Source: Halomonas sp. SpR8
GTDB lineage: Bacteria; Pseudomonadota; Gammaproteobacteria; Pseudomonadales; Halomonadaceae
Direction: 5' to 3'
NCBI RefSeq assembly: GCF_031010195.1
Contig: NZ_JAUAMC010000003.1
Location: forward strand, 434,001 to 498,000
Length of the DNA: 64,000 nt
The notes below the pieces were generated by a model. That model searched no databases. It was given only the letters and a program-made list of their open reading frames with translations, and was not told the origin of the DNA. The translations under genes were made by a program, and so were the position numbers. Shown here piece after piece: positions 19,701 to 29,362 of this stretch (positions are counted from its first letter, which is position 1; each line of letters opens with the position of its first letter).

Positions 19701-22700
19701 TTAAAGAAGTGCGCCTTTCACTTCCACCGAGCTCCCGTGTCGGCTGGCACGCACGTCTATACGGACTGGCATTTGCTCCTTGAGTTCGCTGACATGGGAG
19801 ATCACTCCGATCATACGCCCGCCCATTTGCAGCTCGCTAAGCATGGCGATGGCTTGATCCAGGGCATCCTGATCCAGGCTACCAAAACCTTCATCAATAA
19901 ATAGCGTATCCAATTGAATGCCGCCAGCATACGCCTGCACCACGTCTGAAAGCCCCAGCGCCAACGACAGCGCCGCCATAAATGACTCGCCGCCGGAAAG
20001 CGTCGCCACCGAACGGTTCTTGCCGGTATAGGTATCCGCCACATCAAGCTCCAGACCTGACGCTTTATTGCCTTTTGAGGGATCTTCCCGGCGCACTAAC
20101 TGATAGCGCCCGCGGCTCATGCGCACCAGCCGTTCGGAGGCCTGAATCAGCACGTCATCCAGCAGTACGCCCAACACAAAGCGCTGCAAACTGATGCGAT
20201 GCCCGGTGCGGCCATTGGCCACTTCGCTGAGCGTACCCCACAGCTGGTACTGGGCTTCCAGCTCGGCCTGGGCGGCGTGGGCGGCGGCAAGCTTTTGGTG
20301 AATGCCTTTGAGCGTGGTTAACCTGCTGTCAAGCGTTCGCCACGCTTCTAACTGGGTGCTCTCTTCCGCTTGGGCAGCCTCGGTTAGCCGGGTCAACGCA
20401 TCGAGATCTGGCGGCGTTTTATCCGCCAGCTGGGTTTGATAACTCTGCAGTGCCCCTTCCAGTTCAGCCAGGCGATGCTGATACGTTTCGACCTGGCGGG
20501 TCAGCTCTTGCTGCTGGGTGTCATCCAATTGCGCCGCCTGAAACGCCGCGTCATCTTCGAAGGGGCTGGCCTGCAGCGCCGTCTGCCACTCGGTTTGCGC
20601 TTGCGCTTGCTCCTTTTGGCGATGCTCGACGCGTTCGCTAGCGCCGCGTAACTGCTCTTCAGCCCGTGCCAGTTGGGTTTGAGCGATCGATAGCGCCTGC
20701 TGGGCACTCTCCCAGGCTTTTTCTAGCTGTGCGATTTGCTGTTCCAGCTCGACGAGGGTTCGGCGCATAGTCTCAGGGTCGCGGGCCTCTTCCGGCAGCG
20801 ATTGGCTCAACTGGTCGCGCTGGCTCTCCAGGCGCAAGGCGTCTTCTTTCGACTGTACAACCGCAGGCCGCTGGGCTTTCAGCTGCTTATCCAGCGCGCC
20901 CCACTCCCGGCGCAGCGCATCGCGGGCGGCGGTTTGCTGGCGAATTTCCGCCTCAACGCTTTCCCGCCGCTGCGCTTGGCGACGCAATTCTTCACAGGCA
21001 TTGTGCAGTTCCATCAGCGCTTGGCTGGCCCACTCACCCAGTTGCTGGTTAAGCCGCTGAACCTGGTCTGCGTTGTGGCTAATCTGCTGGGCGAGCTGAT
21101 GGTGATGACGTTCAGCGGCTTGCTGCGCCTGACGGATTTTTTCCAAGGCAGAGCGCGCCGTTTCTACCTGTGCCTGGGTAACGACAGCTGCGTTTTGGAC
21201 CGCTGGAGTTGGGTGGTCACGGCTGCCACACACCGGGCAAGGGGCGTCCACCTCAAGGCTAAGCGCTAACAGTGCGGCCTGCCCCTGGTGCCAGTGCATC
21301 TCCTGTTCAGTGGCATGTCGCTGCGCTTGCGCCACTTCGCTTTGCTGTCGACTGAGTGCTTCCGTTGCCTGCTGCTGTTGGGCGGTTAACTCCCGCCCCT
21401 GCCGGGTGAGTTCGTCCAACTCCTGGCGCTGATTGAGTAGGCTTGCATGGCGGTTTAGCTCCGCGGGAGCGCTAGCCAGTTGCTGGAACTCAAGTTGCAA
21501 ACGCTCAAGGTTCACGCCAATGGCTTCGCCTTGATGACGAATACTCTCTAGCTGGGCCTCATCGCGCTTAAGCGCCGTATCGGCTTGTTGCCAGGCGGCC
21601 TGCGCCGTTTGAAAACGCGCCTGCAGCTCGCTTAATTGCTGGCCTTTGTGGATAAACTCACCCAACTGGCGATGCCGCTCACGCAGTGTGGGGAGCTCCG
21701 TCTGACGCTGGCGTGCCGTTTCCAGCGTTTGCTGCGCCTGTTCGGCACTTGTGCGTTGGGTGGTTAACGCGGCTTGCGCCTGGCGCTGCTCTGCTTGAGC
21801 GGCGGCTAACGCCTGCTGCGCTTGGGCGAGCGCAGTGCTCTGTGGGCGCAGCGCCAGCGCGTGGGCACTTTGCGCTAAACGCTCCTTAATGCTTTGTATA
21901 TAGGCGTGCTGCTCAAGATGGCGAGTTTTATCCGCCGCAAGCGACTCCCGGGCCGCAAATTGACGCTGCAACGCCTGGGCCTCGTCGCGCTGCTGTTCGG
22001 CGTGGCGGCGCTGCTGCTGGGCGGTGTCAAAGCGTTGCCGTGCCTGTTCCACCTGGGGCACCAGCGCCTCTTGCTCTTGCGCTAGTGCGGCTTCGCTTTC
22101 CAGTTCGCCACCGGCGAGAATGCCGCTAATATGCTGGCGATGATCATTTACCGCCCGCTCAATTTGATTGGCCTGGGTACGCAGGCGCTCTTCGATGCGC
22201 TGAAAAATCTGGGTTTGAAACAGCTGGGAGAAGATCACCTCACGCTCTTTGGAGCCTGCCAGCAGCAGTTCGCGGAACTTGCCCTGGGGCAGCACCATGA
22301 CCTGACGGAACTGGTTAGCATCCAGGCCGATCAGGGTTTGCAGCTCCGCAGTGGCATCGTTGACCTTGCGCGCTACCAGGCAGGTTTCCTGCTCACCCTC
22401 TGCGTTCAAGCGCCACAGCTGAGCTTCCGCGTTATGGGTGGTGGTGCCTTCGCCGCGCGTTTTGGGGCGCTCCTGCTGGGGCACGCGACGAACCCGGTAA
22501 TCGACCCCACGCAGGCGAAAATCCAGCGTTACTTCGGTCAGCAGCGTGGCATCGGACTGGTCGCAGCGCATCTGGGTGGGGTCGCGTTCATTGCCGGTGG
22601 TTTGGCCGTAGAGCGCAAAACAGAGCGCATCGAGAATCGAGCTTTTACCGGCGCCGGTAGGCCCGTTAATCAGAAACAGCGGACTTCTACCCAGCGCGGT

Positions 22701-22766
22701 AAAATCGATGGTCTCACTACCCGCAAAAGGGCCAAATGCCTGCATGGTGAGGGCTAGTGGCGTCAT
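19701..22766 (-). CDS. sbcC: Nuclease SbcCD subunit C
   Basis: 1021 residues. N-terminal Walker A NGPTGAGKSSILDALCFALY (about residues 34-53), long Gln/Ala-rich coiled-coil arms with the zinc-hook motif CPVCGSRDHP at the apex (about residue 510), and a C-terminal ABC half with signature SGGESFMAALSLALGLSDV and Walker B DTLFIDEGFGSLD. With SbcD it cleaves hairpins and DNA ends in repair and replication. It overlaps sbcD by 4 bp (ATGA). Confidence 0.97.
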   Translation of the reverse strand: MTPLALTMQAFGPFAGSETIDFTALGRSPLFLINGPTGAGKSSILDALCFALYGQTTGNERDPTQMRCDQSDATLLTEVTLDFRLRGVDYRVRRVPQQERPKTRGEGTTTHNAEAQLWRLNAEGEQETCLVARKVNDATAELQTLIGLDANQFRQVMVLPQGKFRELLLAGSKEREVIFSQLFQTQIFQRIEERLRTQANQIERAVNDHRQHISGILAGGELESEAALAQEQEALVPQVEQARQRFDTAQQQRRHAEQQRDEAQALQRQFAARESLAADKTRHLEQHAYIQSIKERLAQSAHALALRPQSTALAQAQQALAAAQAEQRQAQAALTTQRTSAEQAQQTLETARQRQTELPTLRERHRQLGEFIHKGQQLSELQARFQTAQAAWQQADTALKRDEAQLESIRHQGEAIGVNLERLQLEFQQLASAPAELNRHASLLNQRQELDELTRQGRELTAQQQQATEALSRQQSEVAQAQRHATEQEMHWHQGQAALLALSLEVDAPCPVCGSRDHPTPAVQNAAVVTQAQVETARSALEKIRQAQQAAERHHHQLAQQISHNADQVQRLNQQLGEWASQALMELHNACEELRRQAQRRESVEAEIRQQTAARDALRREWGALDKQLKAQRPAVVQSKEDALRLESQRDQLSQSLPEEARDPETMRRTLVELEQQIAQLEKAWESAQQALSIAQTQLARAEEQLRGASERVEHRQKEQAQAQTEWQTALQASPFEDDAAFQAAQLDDTQQQELTRQVETYQHRLAELEGALQSYQTQLADKTPPDLDALTRLTEAAQAEESTQLEAWRTLDSRLTTLKGIHQKLAAAHAAQAELEAQYQLWGTLSEVANGRTGHRISLQRFVLGVLLDDVLIQASERLVRMSRGRYQLVRREDPSKGNKASGLELDVADTYTGKNRSVATLSGGESFMAALSLALGLSDVVQAYAGGIQLDTLFIDEGFGSLDQDALDQAIAMLSELQMGGRMIGVISHVSELKEQMPVRIDVRASRHGSSVEVKGALL

Positions 22767-23908
22767 TGCTGGGCCTCATCGCGCTGCAGTTGGGTAATTA
22801 ACGCTGCCATGGCGCTTGCCTGCTCTTCGCTCATGGCCTCTCCACTGGTTTGATTAAAGAAGTCGCTAAACATATCCAGGGCATCAAAGCGCAGCCGGTC
22901 GCGATCAAGCTGCTGATTACCACGGGCGTCCAGCATACCGGGCTTCTCCAGATGCAGGACGTTGGGATACACCTCGCGCAGCTTACCCATGGGGTCGAGA
23001 ATGGCGTGGCGATCGGTAAGCCGCACCAGCAGGTAGTCATCCGCGTGCGGGTCTGTTCGTCCCTGGGCGATCAAGGCATCAATCTCGCCCTCCAGTACGC
23101 GCACTTCACGGTGGGGTATCAGCGGGATCTGTTCGATCCGGCTGACGCCGGACGCGTCGATATCCACCAGCGTGACGCCTTTGCGCTGGCTGGCTTCGGA
23201 AAAGCTATATTTGAGCAGCGAGCCGCTGTAGCGGATATGCTCACCGCCACGATATTGCGGGCCGTGGAGGTGGCCAAGCGCCACGTAATCAAAGCCTTGC
23301 ATCGGCTCCCAAGCGACGCTTTCGGCACCGCCCAGGGTCAGCGGACGCTCGGAATCAGAGGCACTGCCACCATCCACAAAGCAGTGGCTCATCAACACAC
23401 AAGGGCGTGTAGGGTGGCGCTGCTCGCTAATGCGCTCAACCAGATAGCGGTGGGCAGCGTCAAAATCACGCGTATCGACATCAAACTGGCTACGCACGTG
23501 TTCAGGGTCGGCGTAGGGAATGCCGAATACATCGACCTCGATGCCCTTAATCGTCAGCGTGACGGGGGTGGCGAAATCGGCCAAGTCAGAAAGAATATGC
23601 AGCCCGGTCTGGCGCAGATGGCGGGCACCAAAGCGTAATCGTTCGGCACCGTCGTGGTTGCCTGAGATCATAATCACCGGCAGCTTGCGCTCCTCGCAGA
23701 GCGCGTGAAGCACCTCATCCAGCAGCATTACCGCCGCCGAAGGAGGCACCGAACGGTCGTAGATATCGCCCGCAATTAACACCGCATCGACGTTTTCGCG
23801 ATCGATGATCTCAATAAGCTGGTCGAGCACATGGCGCTGATCCTCCAGCAGCGAGAGATTATGAAATAGCCTGCCCAGATGCCAATCTGCGGTGTGGAGT
23901 AGACGCAT
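22763..23908 (-). CDS. sbcD: Nuclease SbcCD subunit D
   Basis: 381 residues. Mre11-type metallophosphoesterase motifs: DWHLGR at the N-terminus, LIAGDIYDRSVPP, SGNHDGAERL and ALGHLHGPQY. It is the Mn-dependent exo/endonuclease subunit and is encoded directly upstream of sbcC, overlapping it by 4 bp. Confidence 0.97.
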   Translation of the reverse strand: MRLLHTADWHLGRLFHNLSLLEDQRHVLDQLIEIIDRENVDAVLIAGDIYDRSVPPSAAVMLLDEVLHALCEERKLPVIMISGNHDGAERLRFGARHLRQTGLHILSDLADFATPVTLTIKGIEVDVFGIPYADPEHVRSQFDVDTRDFDAAHRYLVERISEQRHPTRPCVLMSHCFVDGGSASDSERPLTLGGAESVAWEPMQGFDYVALGHLHGPQYRGGEHIRYSGSLLKYSFSEASQRKGVTLVDIDASGVSRIEQIPLIPHREVRVLEGEIDALIAQGRTDPHADDYLLVRLTDRHAILDPMGKLREVYPNVLHLEKPGMLDARGNQQLDRDRLRFDALDMFSDFFNQTSGEAMSEEQASAMAALITQLQRDEAQQ

Positions 23909-23955
23909 AGCGAGCTCAACAAAAAGTGGGTGGTGGCATCATAACAACCTGACAG

Positions 23956-23980
23956 CAAAAAGCCCCACCGGGGTGGGGCT
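23956..23980 (-). terminator. Terminator of the DASS transporter gene
   Basis: On the minus strand AGCCCCACC-CC-GGTGGGGCT is followed by TTTTTG, about 27 bp after the transporter stop codon. Confidence 0.85.
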
Positions 23981-24007
23981 CAAAGTTAAGATTAACGCAG
24001 ACGTTCG

Positions 24008-25657
24008 CTAGTTACGGAACGCATCGGGATAAGTGGTTAAATCAACATCCCACATTATCGGCAGGAGGAAATAGACAGCCGCGACAATCAACAGTAGAGC
24101 GATAATATTCAGCCAGAAACCATTGCGCACCATCTCAATAATTTTGATTTTACCGGTGGCAAAAATAATCGCATTGGGTGGGGTACCCACCGGCAACATA
24201 AAGGCGCAGTTAGCCGCCATCGCTGCTGGCACCATCAACACGAAGGGGTGAATATTCAGCGCCAGCGCCAGCGAGGCCAGTACCGGTAGAATCATGGTGG
24301 CGGTTGCGGTATTTGAGGTGATCTCGGTTAAGAACAGCACCATGCCGCTGGCCAGTAAAATCACCAGCAGGAAGTTAACACCTTCCAGCACGCTCATTTG
24401 CCCGCCGATCCACTGCGCCAGGCCAGAAGAGTTGAAGCCAGCGGCAAGCGCCAAGCCCCCACCAAACAGCAGCAGAATGCCCCAGGGAACGTCTTTGGCG
24501 ATATCCCAGCCCAGTAGGCAACCGCCTTTATTTTTGGAAGGGATCAGAAAGAGTAATAGTGCCGCGACAATCGCGATCATGGTGTCGTTAATGCCAGGGA
24601 TATTGATGATCTGTCCCTGCCAAAGAAACGAACGGGTAATCCAGAAAAACGCCGCAAACAGGAAAACACTTAATACTGCTTTTTCTTCAAACGAGATCCG
24701 GCCAAGCTCAGCCATCTCTTTTTTGATCAGGGCTTTACCCCCCGGCAGGTGACTCAATTTAATCGGGTAAATAATGCGTGTTAGCAGTAGCCAGCCAGAG
24801 AATAGCAGCACTACCACCACGGGGAAGGCAAACACCATCCACCCTGCAAAAGAAATTTCAACGCCAAATAACTCGTTAACAATAGCCGCCAAAATAATGT
24901 TGGGCGGGGTTCCAATCAGCGTCCCCAGGCCGCCAATGGTGCCGCCGTAACCCACGCCAAAGATCAATGCTTTACTGAACTTGTCGATTTCCGCACTGTG
25001 GTCACCTTCGGTTTTATTTAGCTCCTGGGTGACCTGATAAACAATCGCCGTACCTATAGGCAGCATCATCATGACCGACGCGGTGTTGGAGACCCACATC
25101 GACAAAAAGCCAGTCGCGGCCATAAAGCCGAACACAATGCTGTTAATACTGGTTCCCAGCACGGCGATAATCGACAGCGCGATACGCTTATGCAAATCCC
25201 ACTTTTCCATCGCCAGGGCAATCATAAAACCGCCCAAGAACAGGAAAATAATCGGATTACCATAAGCGGCCGTCACCGTACTGCCCTCCAGCGCGCCGGT
25301 AATCGGCAATAGCACGATGGGCAGCAGAGAGGTAGCGGGAATTGGAATGGCTTCAGTGATCCACCACACCGCTACCCATAAGGTAGTGGCCAGCACCATG
25401 CGACCTTCAAAGCTTAAGTCTTCAGGGTGAAAAAACAGCGTAACCAACGCGAACAGCAGCGGGCCAAGCACTAAGCCAACCTTCTGAGGCGTTGTGTAGG
25501 CGGGCGGCTTAGGTTGCTGAGAAGGATCACGCTTTGACACCGCAGCGGCGGCCTTCTCTGAGCCACCGGTTGGTAGCGCACACATTAAAAGATTTTTGGC
25601 TTGGTAATGGGAATGCCATAGCTGATCCCACACCGTCATCATGGCATTTATTCGCAT
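24008..25657 (-). CDS. DASS (SLC13) family sodium-coupled anion transporter
   Basis: Up to 549 residues; none of the in-frame ATGs (25657, 25642, 25639, 25585) has a clear Shine-Dalgarno, so the true start is uncertain. About 11-12 membrane helices with the paired SNT motifs of the family: WVSNTASVMMMLPIG in the first half and TSNTATATMILP in the second, plus GTPPNIIL and GTPPNAII. These bind sodium and a dicarboxylate such as succinate, malate or citrate. Unlike the transporter at the window's left edge it has no RCK_C domains. Confidence 0.9.
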   Translation of the reverse strand: MRINAMMTVWDQLWHSHYQAKNLLMCALPTGGSEKAAAAVSKRDPSQQPKPPAYTTPQKVGLVLGPLLFALVTLFFHPEDLSFEGRMVLATTLWVAVWWITEAIPIPATSLLPIVLLPITGALEGSTVTAAYGNPIIFLFLGGFMIALAMEKWDLHKRIALSIIAVLGTSINSIVFGFMAATGFLSMWVSNTASVMMMLPIGTAIVYQVTQELNKTEGDHSAEIDKFSKALIFGVGYGGTIGGLGTLIGTPPNIILAAIVNELFGVEISFAGWMVFAFPVVVVLLFSGWLLLTRIIYPIKLSHLPGGKALIKKEMAELGRISFEEKAVLSVFLFAAFFWITRSFLWQGQIINIPGINDTMIAIVAALLLFLIPSKNKGGCLLGWDIAKDVPWGILLLFGGGLALAAGFNSSGLAQWIGGQMSVLEGVNFLLVILLASGMVLFLTEITSNTATATMILPVLASLALALNIHPFVLMVPAAMAANCAFMLPVGTPPNAIIFATGKIKIIEMVRNGFWLNIIALLLIVAAVYFLLPIMWDVDLTTYPDAFRN

Positions 25658-25808
25658 TTATTTGCGTCGCTCATCGTCAGGTTAAAAAGGGCGATATTGA
25701 TGAAAGCAAGCACGCACTAAAGCATTATCTGAAGCAGCGCCAGCCATCTTTCGGGGCCCTTTATTCACTGCAATAGGCAATTAGTCCAGTGATTTACTCA
25801 AAATCGCC

Positions 25809-25842
25809 ACTAAAGTCTAACAACTTTAGTTTTAATTGTTAG
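25809..25842. promoter_or_regulatory. Nested inverted repeats in the divergent DASS/sstT gap
   Basis: ACTAAAGT (25809-25816) pairs with ACTTTAGT (25823-25830), and CTAACAA (25817-25823) pairs with TTGTTAG (25836-25842). The two pairings are mutually exclusive in RNA. They lie in the 346-bp gap between divergent transporters. Operator or attenuator are both possible; the gap holds no gene I can support. Confidence 0.4.
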
Positions 25843-26003
25843 CAGATGAGTATGTCATCGCTCCCCCTCAAAATAGCCACCGCATCGACCAAGCGAATAT
25901 CAACGGAGATGAGCATCAGCTGATAGAATACCGCCCCTTTCAGGCGCGTTAGCGGCCTATCGCCCTAACGCCTCCCCTCTTTCTACTACCTGAGAGTTGC
26001 GCA

Positions 26004-27227
26004 ATGATCGCCATCGCCCATGCAGTTTTCCGGCCACTTTTACGGCTGGGCCTTATCCCGCAGATTTTAATCGGTATCGTTGCCGGGGTAGTGCTCGCCC
26101 TGTTTACGCCCGGCATTGCCAGCGATGTGGCCTTGCTTGGCCAACTGTTTATCGCCGCTTTGCAGGCGGTAGCCCCCATCTTGGTATTTGTGCTGGTAGC
26201 GGCAGCGATTTCTGCCCATAAAAAAGGCCAGCCAACCCACATTCGCCCCGTGCTGGTGCTGTACGTGGTGGGCACGTTAATCGCGGCGTTAATTGCCGTG
26301 GCGGCCAGCTTTCTGTTTCCCACCGAACTCTCATTGAATGCAGGCCAGGTGGACGGCAACCCGCCCGGGGATATTTTTAGCGTTATGCGCGATCTGCTGT
26401 TGAACGCGGTGGCCAATCCGGTTAGCGCGCTGATGGAAGCGAATTTTATCGCCATTTTGGCCTGGGCCATCGGCCTGGGTTTGGCGCTGCGCCAAGCCAG
26501 CGACACCACTCGCCAAGCGCTAAATGACTTATCTGCGGCGGTCACCCGCATTGTGACGCTGGTGATTCGTTTAGCGCCGCTGGGTATCTTAGGTTTGGTG
26601 GCCGGCACGCTGGCAGAATCGGGCGTTGCCGCGCTGCTTAACTACGCCCAACTACTGGGGGTGATTGTGGGCTGCATGCTGTTTGTGGCGCTCGTGAGTA
26701 ATCCACTGCTAGTCTACTTAACTACTCGGCAAAACCCTTACCCGCTGGTATTTACCTGCCTGCGGGGCAGCGCGATTACCGCCTTTTTCACCCGCAGCTC
26801 GGCAGCGAACATTCCGGTCAACCTGGAGCTTTGTCGCCGCCTAAAGCTCGACCCTGACACCTACTCGATTTCCATTCCGCTGGGCGCGACGATCAATATG
26901 TGCGGTGCGGCCATCACCATTACAGTCATTACCCTGGCTACCACGCATACCCTGGGTATTAGCGTTGATTTCCCCACGGCGCTGCTTTTGTGCGTGGTCT
27001 CAGCGCTGGCGGCCTGCGGTGTTTCCGGCGTGGCGGGCGGCTCGCTAATGCTGATTCCTATGGCCGCTAACCTGTTCGGTATTCCCACGGAAGTGGCTAT
27101 GCAGGCGGTGGCGATTGGCTTTGTGATCAGCGTGGTGCAGGACTCCACCGAAACTGCGCTTAACTCCTCTACCGATGTGCTGTTCACCGCGGCAGCTTGC
27201 CAAGCGCAAGGAGGCAAACGCGCTTAA
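26004..27227 (+). CDS. sstT: Serine/threonine sodium symporter SstT
   Basis: 407 residues, dicarboxylate/amino acid:cation symporter fold. Hairpin and substrate motifs [38 protein letters not shown] and [18 protein letters not shown] are diagnostic of SstT. It imports serine and threonine with sodium. Confidence 0.93.
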   Translation: MIAIAHAVFRPLLRLGLIPQILIGIVAGVVLALFTPGIASDVALLGQLFIAALQAVAPILVFVLVAAAISAHKKGQPTHIRPVLVLYVVGTLIAALIAVAASFLFPTELSLNAGQVDGNPPGDIFSVMRDLLLNAVANPVSALMEANFIAILAWAIGLGLALRQASDTTRQALNDLSAAVTRIVTLVIRLAPLGILGLVAGTLAESGVAALLNYAQLLGVIVGCMLFVALVSNPLLVYLTTRQNPYPLVFTCLRGSAITAFFTRSSAANIPVNLELCRRLKLDPDTYSISIPLGATINMCGAAITITVITLATTHTLGISVDFPTALLLCVVSALAACGVSGVAGGSLMLIPMAANLFGIPTEVAMQAVAIGFVISVVQDSTETALNSSTDVLFTAAACQAQGGKRA

Positions 27228-27268
27228 CCGTTCAGCTTTTAACCATTCAGCTTTTAACCATTCACCTT

Positions 27269-27299
27269 GGGGAGTGGCTTCTTATAACAGCCACTCCCC
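27269..27299. terminator. Intergenic hairpin between convergent sstT and MFS genes
   Basis: GGGGAGTGGCT and AGCCACTCCCC form an 11-bp perfect stem with a 9-base loop; no strong T-run follows. Just upstream (27230-27264) a 17-bp unit resembling ACCATTCAGCTTTTA is repeated two to three times. Confidence 0.6.
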
Positions 27300-27350
27300 T
27301 GTTATAACGGCCAATCCCCTATATTAGCCCTTCCCCTGGGCGCTCGCGCA

Positions 27351-28655
27351 TTAACTATTGGATGATGTAACAAGCCTCGCTAAACGCTCCCGTTCATCCT
27401 CTTCATAAAAACTCGGGTCATCGAATAGGTCTCGCTGGGCATCATCGAAGATCATTTCCAACACCTCTGCACTACTTTGTACCATCGGCTCAAAGTGTGC
27501 GGTATGAGTGACCAATGCCCTGACGCGGCGGCGGCGGTAGAGGGCGTAAATACCCAACAGGGTAAACACGCAGGCGATATAGAGCGGCAGGCCATGGCCA
27601 CCCACTAAGCTCATCAGCGACCCCGCCGCGATCGGCGCCACGGCACAGCCCGCACCGTGCATAACCAGCATATCCGCCGAGCCGGAGACAATTTCATCTG
27701 GGTGAAGTTGATCGATCAACTGCGCTACCGCCAGCGGATAGAGCGAAAACGCCAAACCGCCCCAGATAAAATAGAGCCCCAGCAGCACCTCGTGGCTGGG
27801 CGCAAAGGGCATAGCCGCGGCAATTATCGCCGCAAACAGCACCACCCAGATCATGACTTTAGGCCGGTCGTGTTTATCGGAGAAACGCCCGATGGGAATC
27901 TGCAACAGCGCCCCGCCGATAATCGCCACGCTCATTACCAAGCCAACACCGCCAATATCAAACCCTAACTGCGTGGCGTATATCGGCGTCATCGACCAGA
28001 ACGCCCCCATGGCAAGCCCGGATAATGCGGCGGAAGCTACCGCTAGCGGCGCAAAGCCCAGCAGTGCGCGTAGGCTGCTTTTGGGTCGGTCGGAAATTTT
28101 GGGCTGAACGCGACGGGTCAAAGTAATGGGTAACAGCGCCCAACTGATCAAAATAGAGATCACCACAAACAGCAAAAAACCCTCTGGCGAAGAGAGCCTT
28201 AGCAGCTGTTGAGCCAGTGCTAACGCGCCCAGGTTGACTACCATATAAACAGCGAAAATCCGCCCCCGCTCGTGTCCTGCCGCCTGGCTGTTCAGCCAGC
28301 TCTCAATCACAGTAATCAAGGTAATAAACGCAAGCCCGTAAACCACCCGCAACGGCAGCCATACCCACGGGTCGATAAACACTAGATGCAGCAGCGCCAC
28401 CGATGAACAAATAGACGCGCAGAAGCCAAAGGTACGGATGTGCCCCATACGCCGAATTAAGCGCCCGCTCACCCAGGTGCCGCAGATGAAGCCGACAAAA
28501 TAGCCGGACATAATGATCCCCAACACTGCGCTTGAAAAACCTTCCGCCGTACCTCTCAAGGTAAGCAGCGTGTTGAGCAAGCCGTTGCCTAGCAACAGAA
28601 GCGCCACACTGCGTAGGATCGATTTAACCGGATTGAGCATGGCCAATGAATACAT
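27351..28655 (-). CDS. MFS transporter (YcaD-like)
   Basis: 434 residues, 12 predicted membrane helices in two halves; the family A-motif appears as SGRLIRRMGHIRTFGF and again as IGRFSDKHDRPKV. ATG 28655 is preceded by GAGGAA at a spacing of 5. A charged tail of about 60 residues (ending EEDERERLARLVTSSNS) follows the last helix. The substrate is unknown; the arrangement resembles YcaD-type permeases. Confidence 0.85.
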   Translation of the reverse strand: MYSLAMLNPVKSILRSVALLLLGNGLLNTLLTLRGTAEGFSSAVLGIIMSGYFVGFICGTWVSGRLIRRMGHIRTFGFCASICSSVALLHLVFIDPWVWLPLRVVYGLAFITLITVIESWLNSQAAGHERGRIFAVYMVVNLGALALAQQLLRLSSPEGFLLFVVISILISWALLPITLTRRVQPKISDRPKSSLRALLGFAPLAVASAALSGLAMGAFWSMTPIYATQLGFDIGGVGLVMSVAIIGGALLQIPIGRFSDKHDRPKVMIWVVLFAAIIAAAMPFAPSHEVLLGLYFIWGGLAFSLYPLAVAQLIDQLHPDEIVSGSADMLVMHGAGCAVAPIAAGSLMSLVGGHGLPLYIACVFTLLGIYALYRRRRVRALVTHTAHFEPMVQSSAEVLEMIFDDAQRDLFDDPSFYEEDERERLARLVTSSNS

Positions 28656-28757
28656 TGCGCTTCCTCGTAGCAGACTCGCTATAGGTCATGCATAAAAGAT
28701 GCCACTGAAAGTCTTCGCTACGAAGGTGTTGGCCGCTGAGATCGTTGACAAGCTATC

Positions 28758-28805
28758 GTTCTTTATATAGAACGTTCTTTATATAAAGTGTTCTATATAA
28801 AGAAC
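28758..28805. promoter_or_regulatory. Three contiguous 16-bp operator units upstream of XRE-azlCD
   Basis: Units GTTCTTTATATAGAAC, GTTCTTTATATAAAGT and GTTCTATATAAAGAAC abut with no spacer; the third is the exact reverse complement of the first. Each is close to a palindrome GTTCTWTATAWAGAAC. They end 26 bp before the start of the XRE gene and are probably its autoregulatory operator, also reaching the MFS promoter on the other side. Confidence 0.75.
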
Positions 28806-28831
28806 AGCTCAACGGGATAGCGGGCAGCCTT

Positions 28832-29362
28832 ATGGATAAACTCTCACTCAACACGCTGGGCCAACACCTTCAAGCACTGCGCCTTGAGCGGGGCTGGTCG
28901 CTTTCGCAATTAGCCAATGAGGCGGGCATCGCCAAGTCCAACCTGTGCCGCTTGGAGCAAGGCAACGGTAATCCCACCATCGATACCATTTGGCGGCTTG
29001 CGGTGCAGCTCAATGTGCCCTTCGGCACCCTGGTAGCGCCGATTAGCGTGCCGCTAGGTGAAGATGGCGTGCAGGTGCGTTTGATTGACCAAGGCAAAGA
29101 CTCACCCCAGGTGGATGCCTACTGGATGCGCTGCGCGCCGCATACGTTGCGTCATGCTGAAGCCCATACACCGGGCACCCGCGAATCGCTTACGCTGATT
29201 AGCGGCTGGCTGGAAGCGGGGCCAGAGGGCGCCACCACACAGCTCACTCCAGGCGATACCGTAACCTTCCCCGCCGACCAGCCACACCTTTATCGTACCC
29301 AAGCAGCGGAGGCCACGTTGATGATGACCATCACCTATGGCGCAGAAGGCCAAACCCCATGA
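28832..29362 (+). CDS. XRE-family regulator with C-terminal cupin domain
   Basis: 176 residues. Helix-turn-helix at about residues 8-65 (LRLERGWSLSQLANEAGIAKSNLCRLEQG), then a single cupin-type barrel (LISGWLEAGPEG, PGDTVTFPADQPHLYRT). This architecture senses a small ligand. It overlaps azlC by 4 bp (ATGA), so it is the local regulator of the branched-chain amino acid exporter encoded with it; the array at 28758-28805 is its likely binding site. Confidence 0.93.
   Translation: MDKLSLNTLGQHLQALRLERGWSLSQLANEAGIAKSNLCRLEQGNGNPTIDTIWRLAVQLNVPFGTLVAPISVPLGEDGVQVRLIDQGKDSPQVDAYWMRCAPHTLRHAEAHTPGTRESLTLISGWLEAGPEGATTQLTPGDTVTFPADQPHLYRTQAAEATLMMTITYGAEGQTP

Noticed and set aside
22131..23638. Long plus-strand frames (208 and 262 codons) across sbcC/sbcD
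   Set aside because: Antisense shadows of two strongly conserved genes; no motif and no ribosome-binding site.
25949..26608. 219-codon open frame antisense to sstT
   Set aside because: Low-complexity composition and complete overlap with a well-supported transporter gene in another frame.
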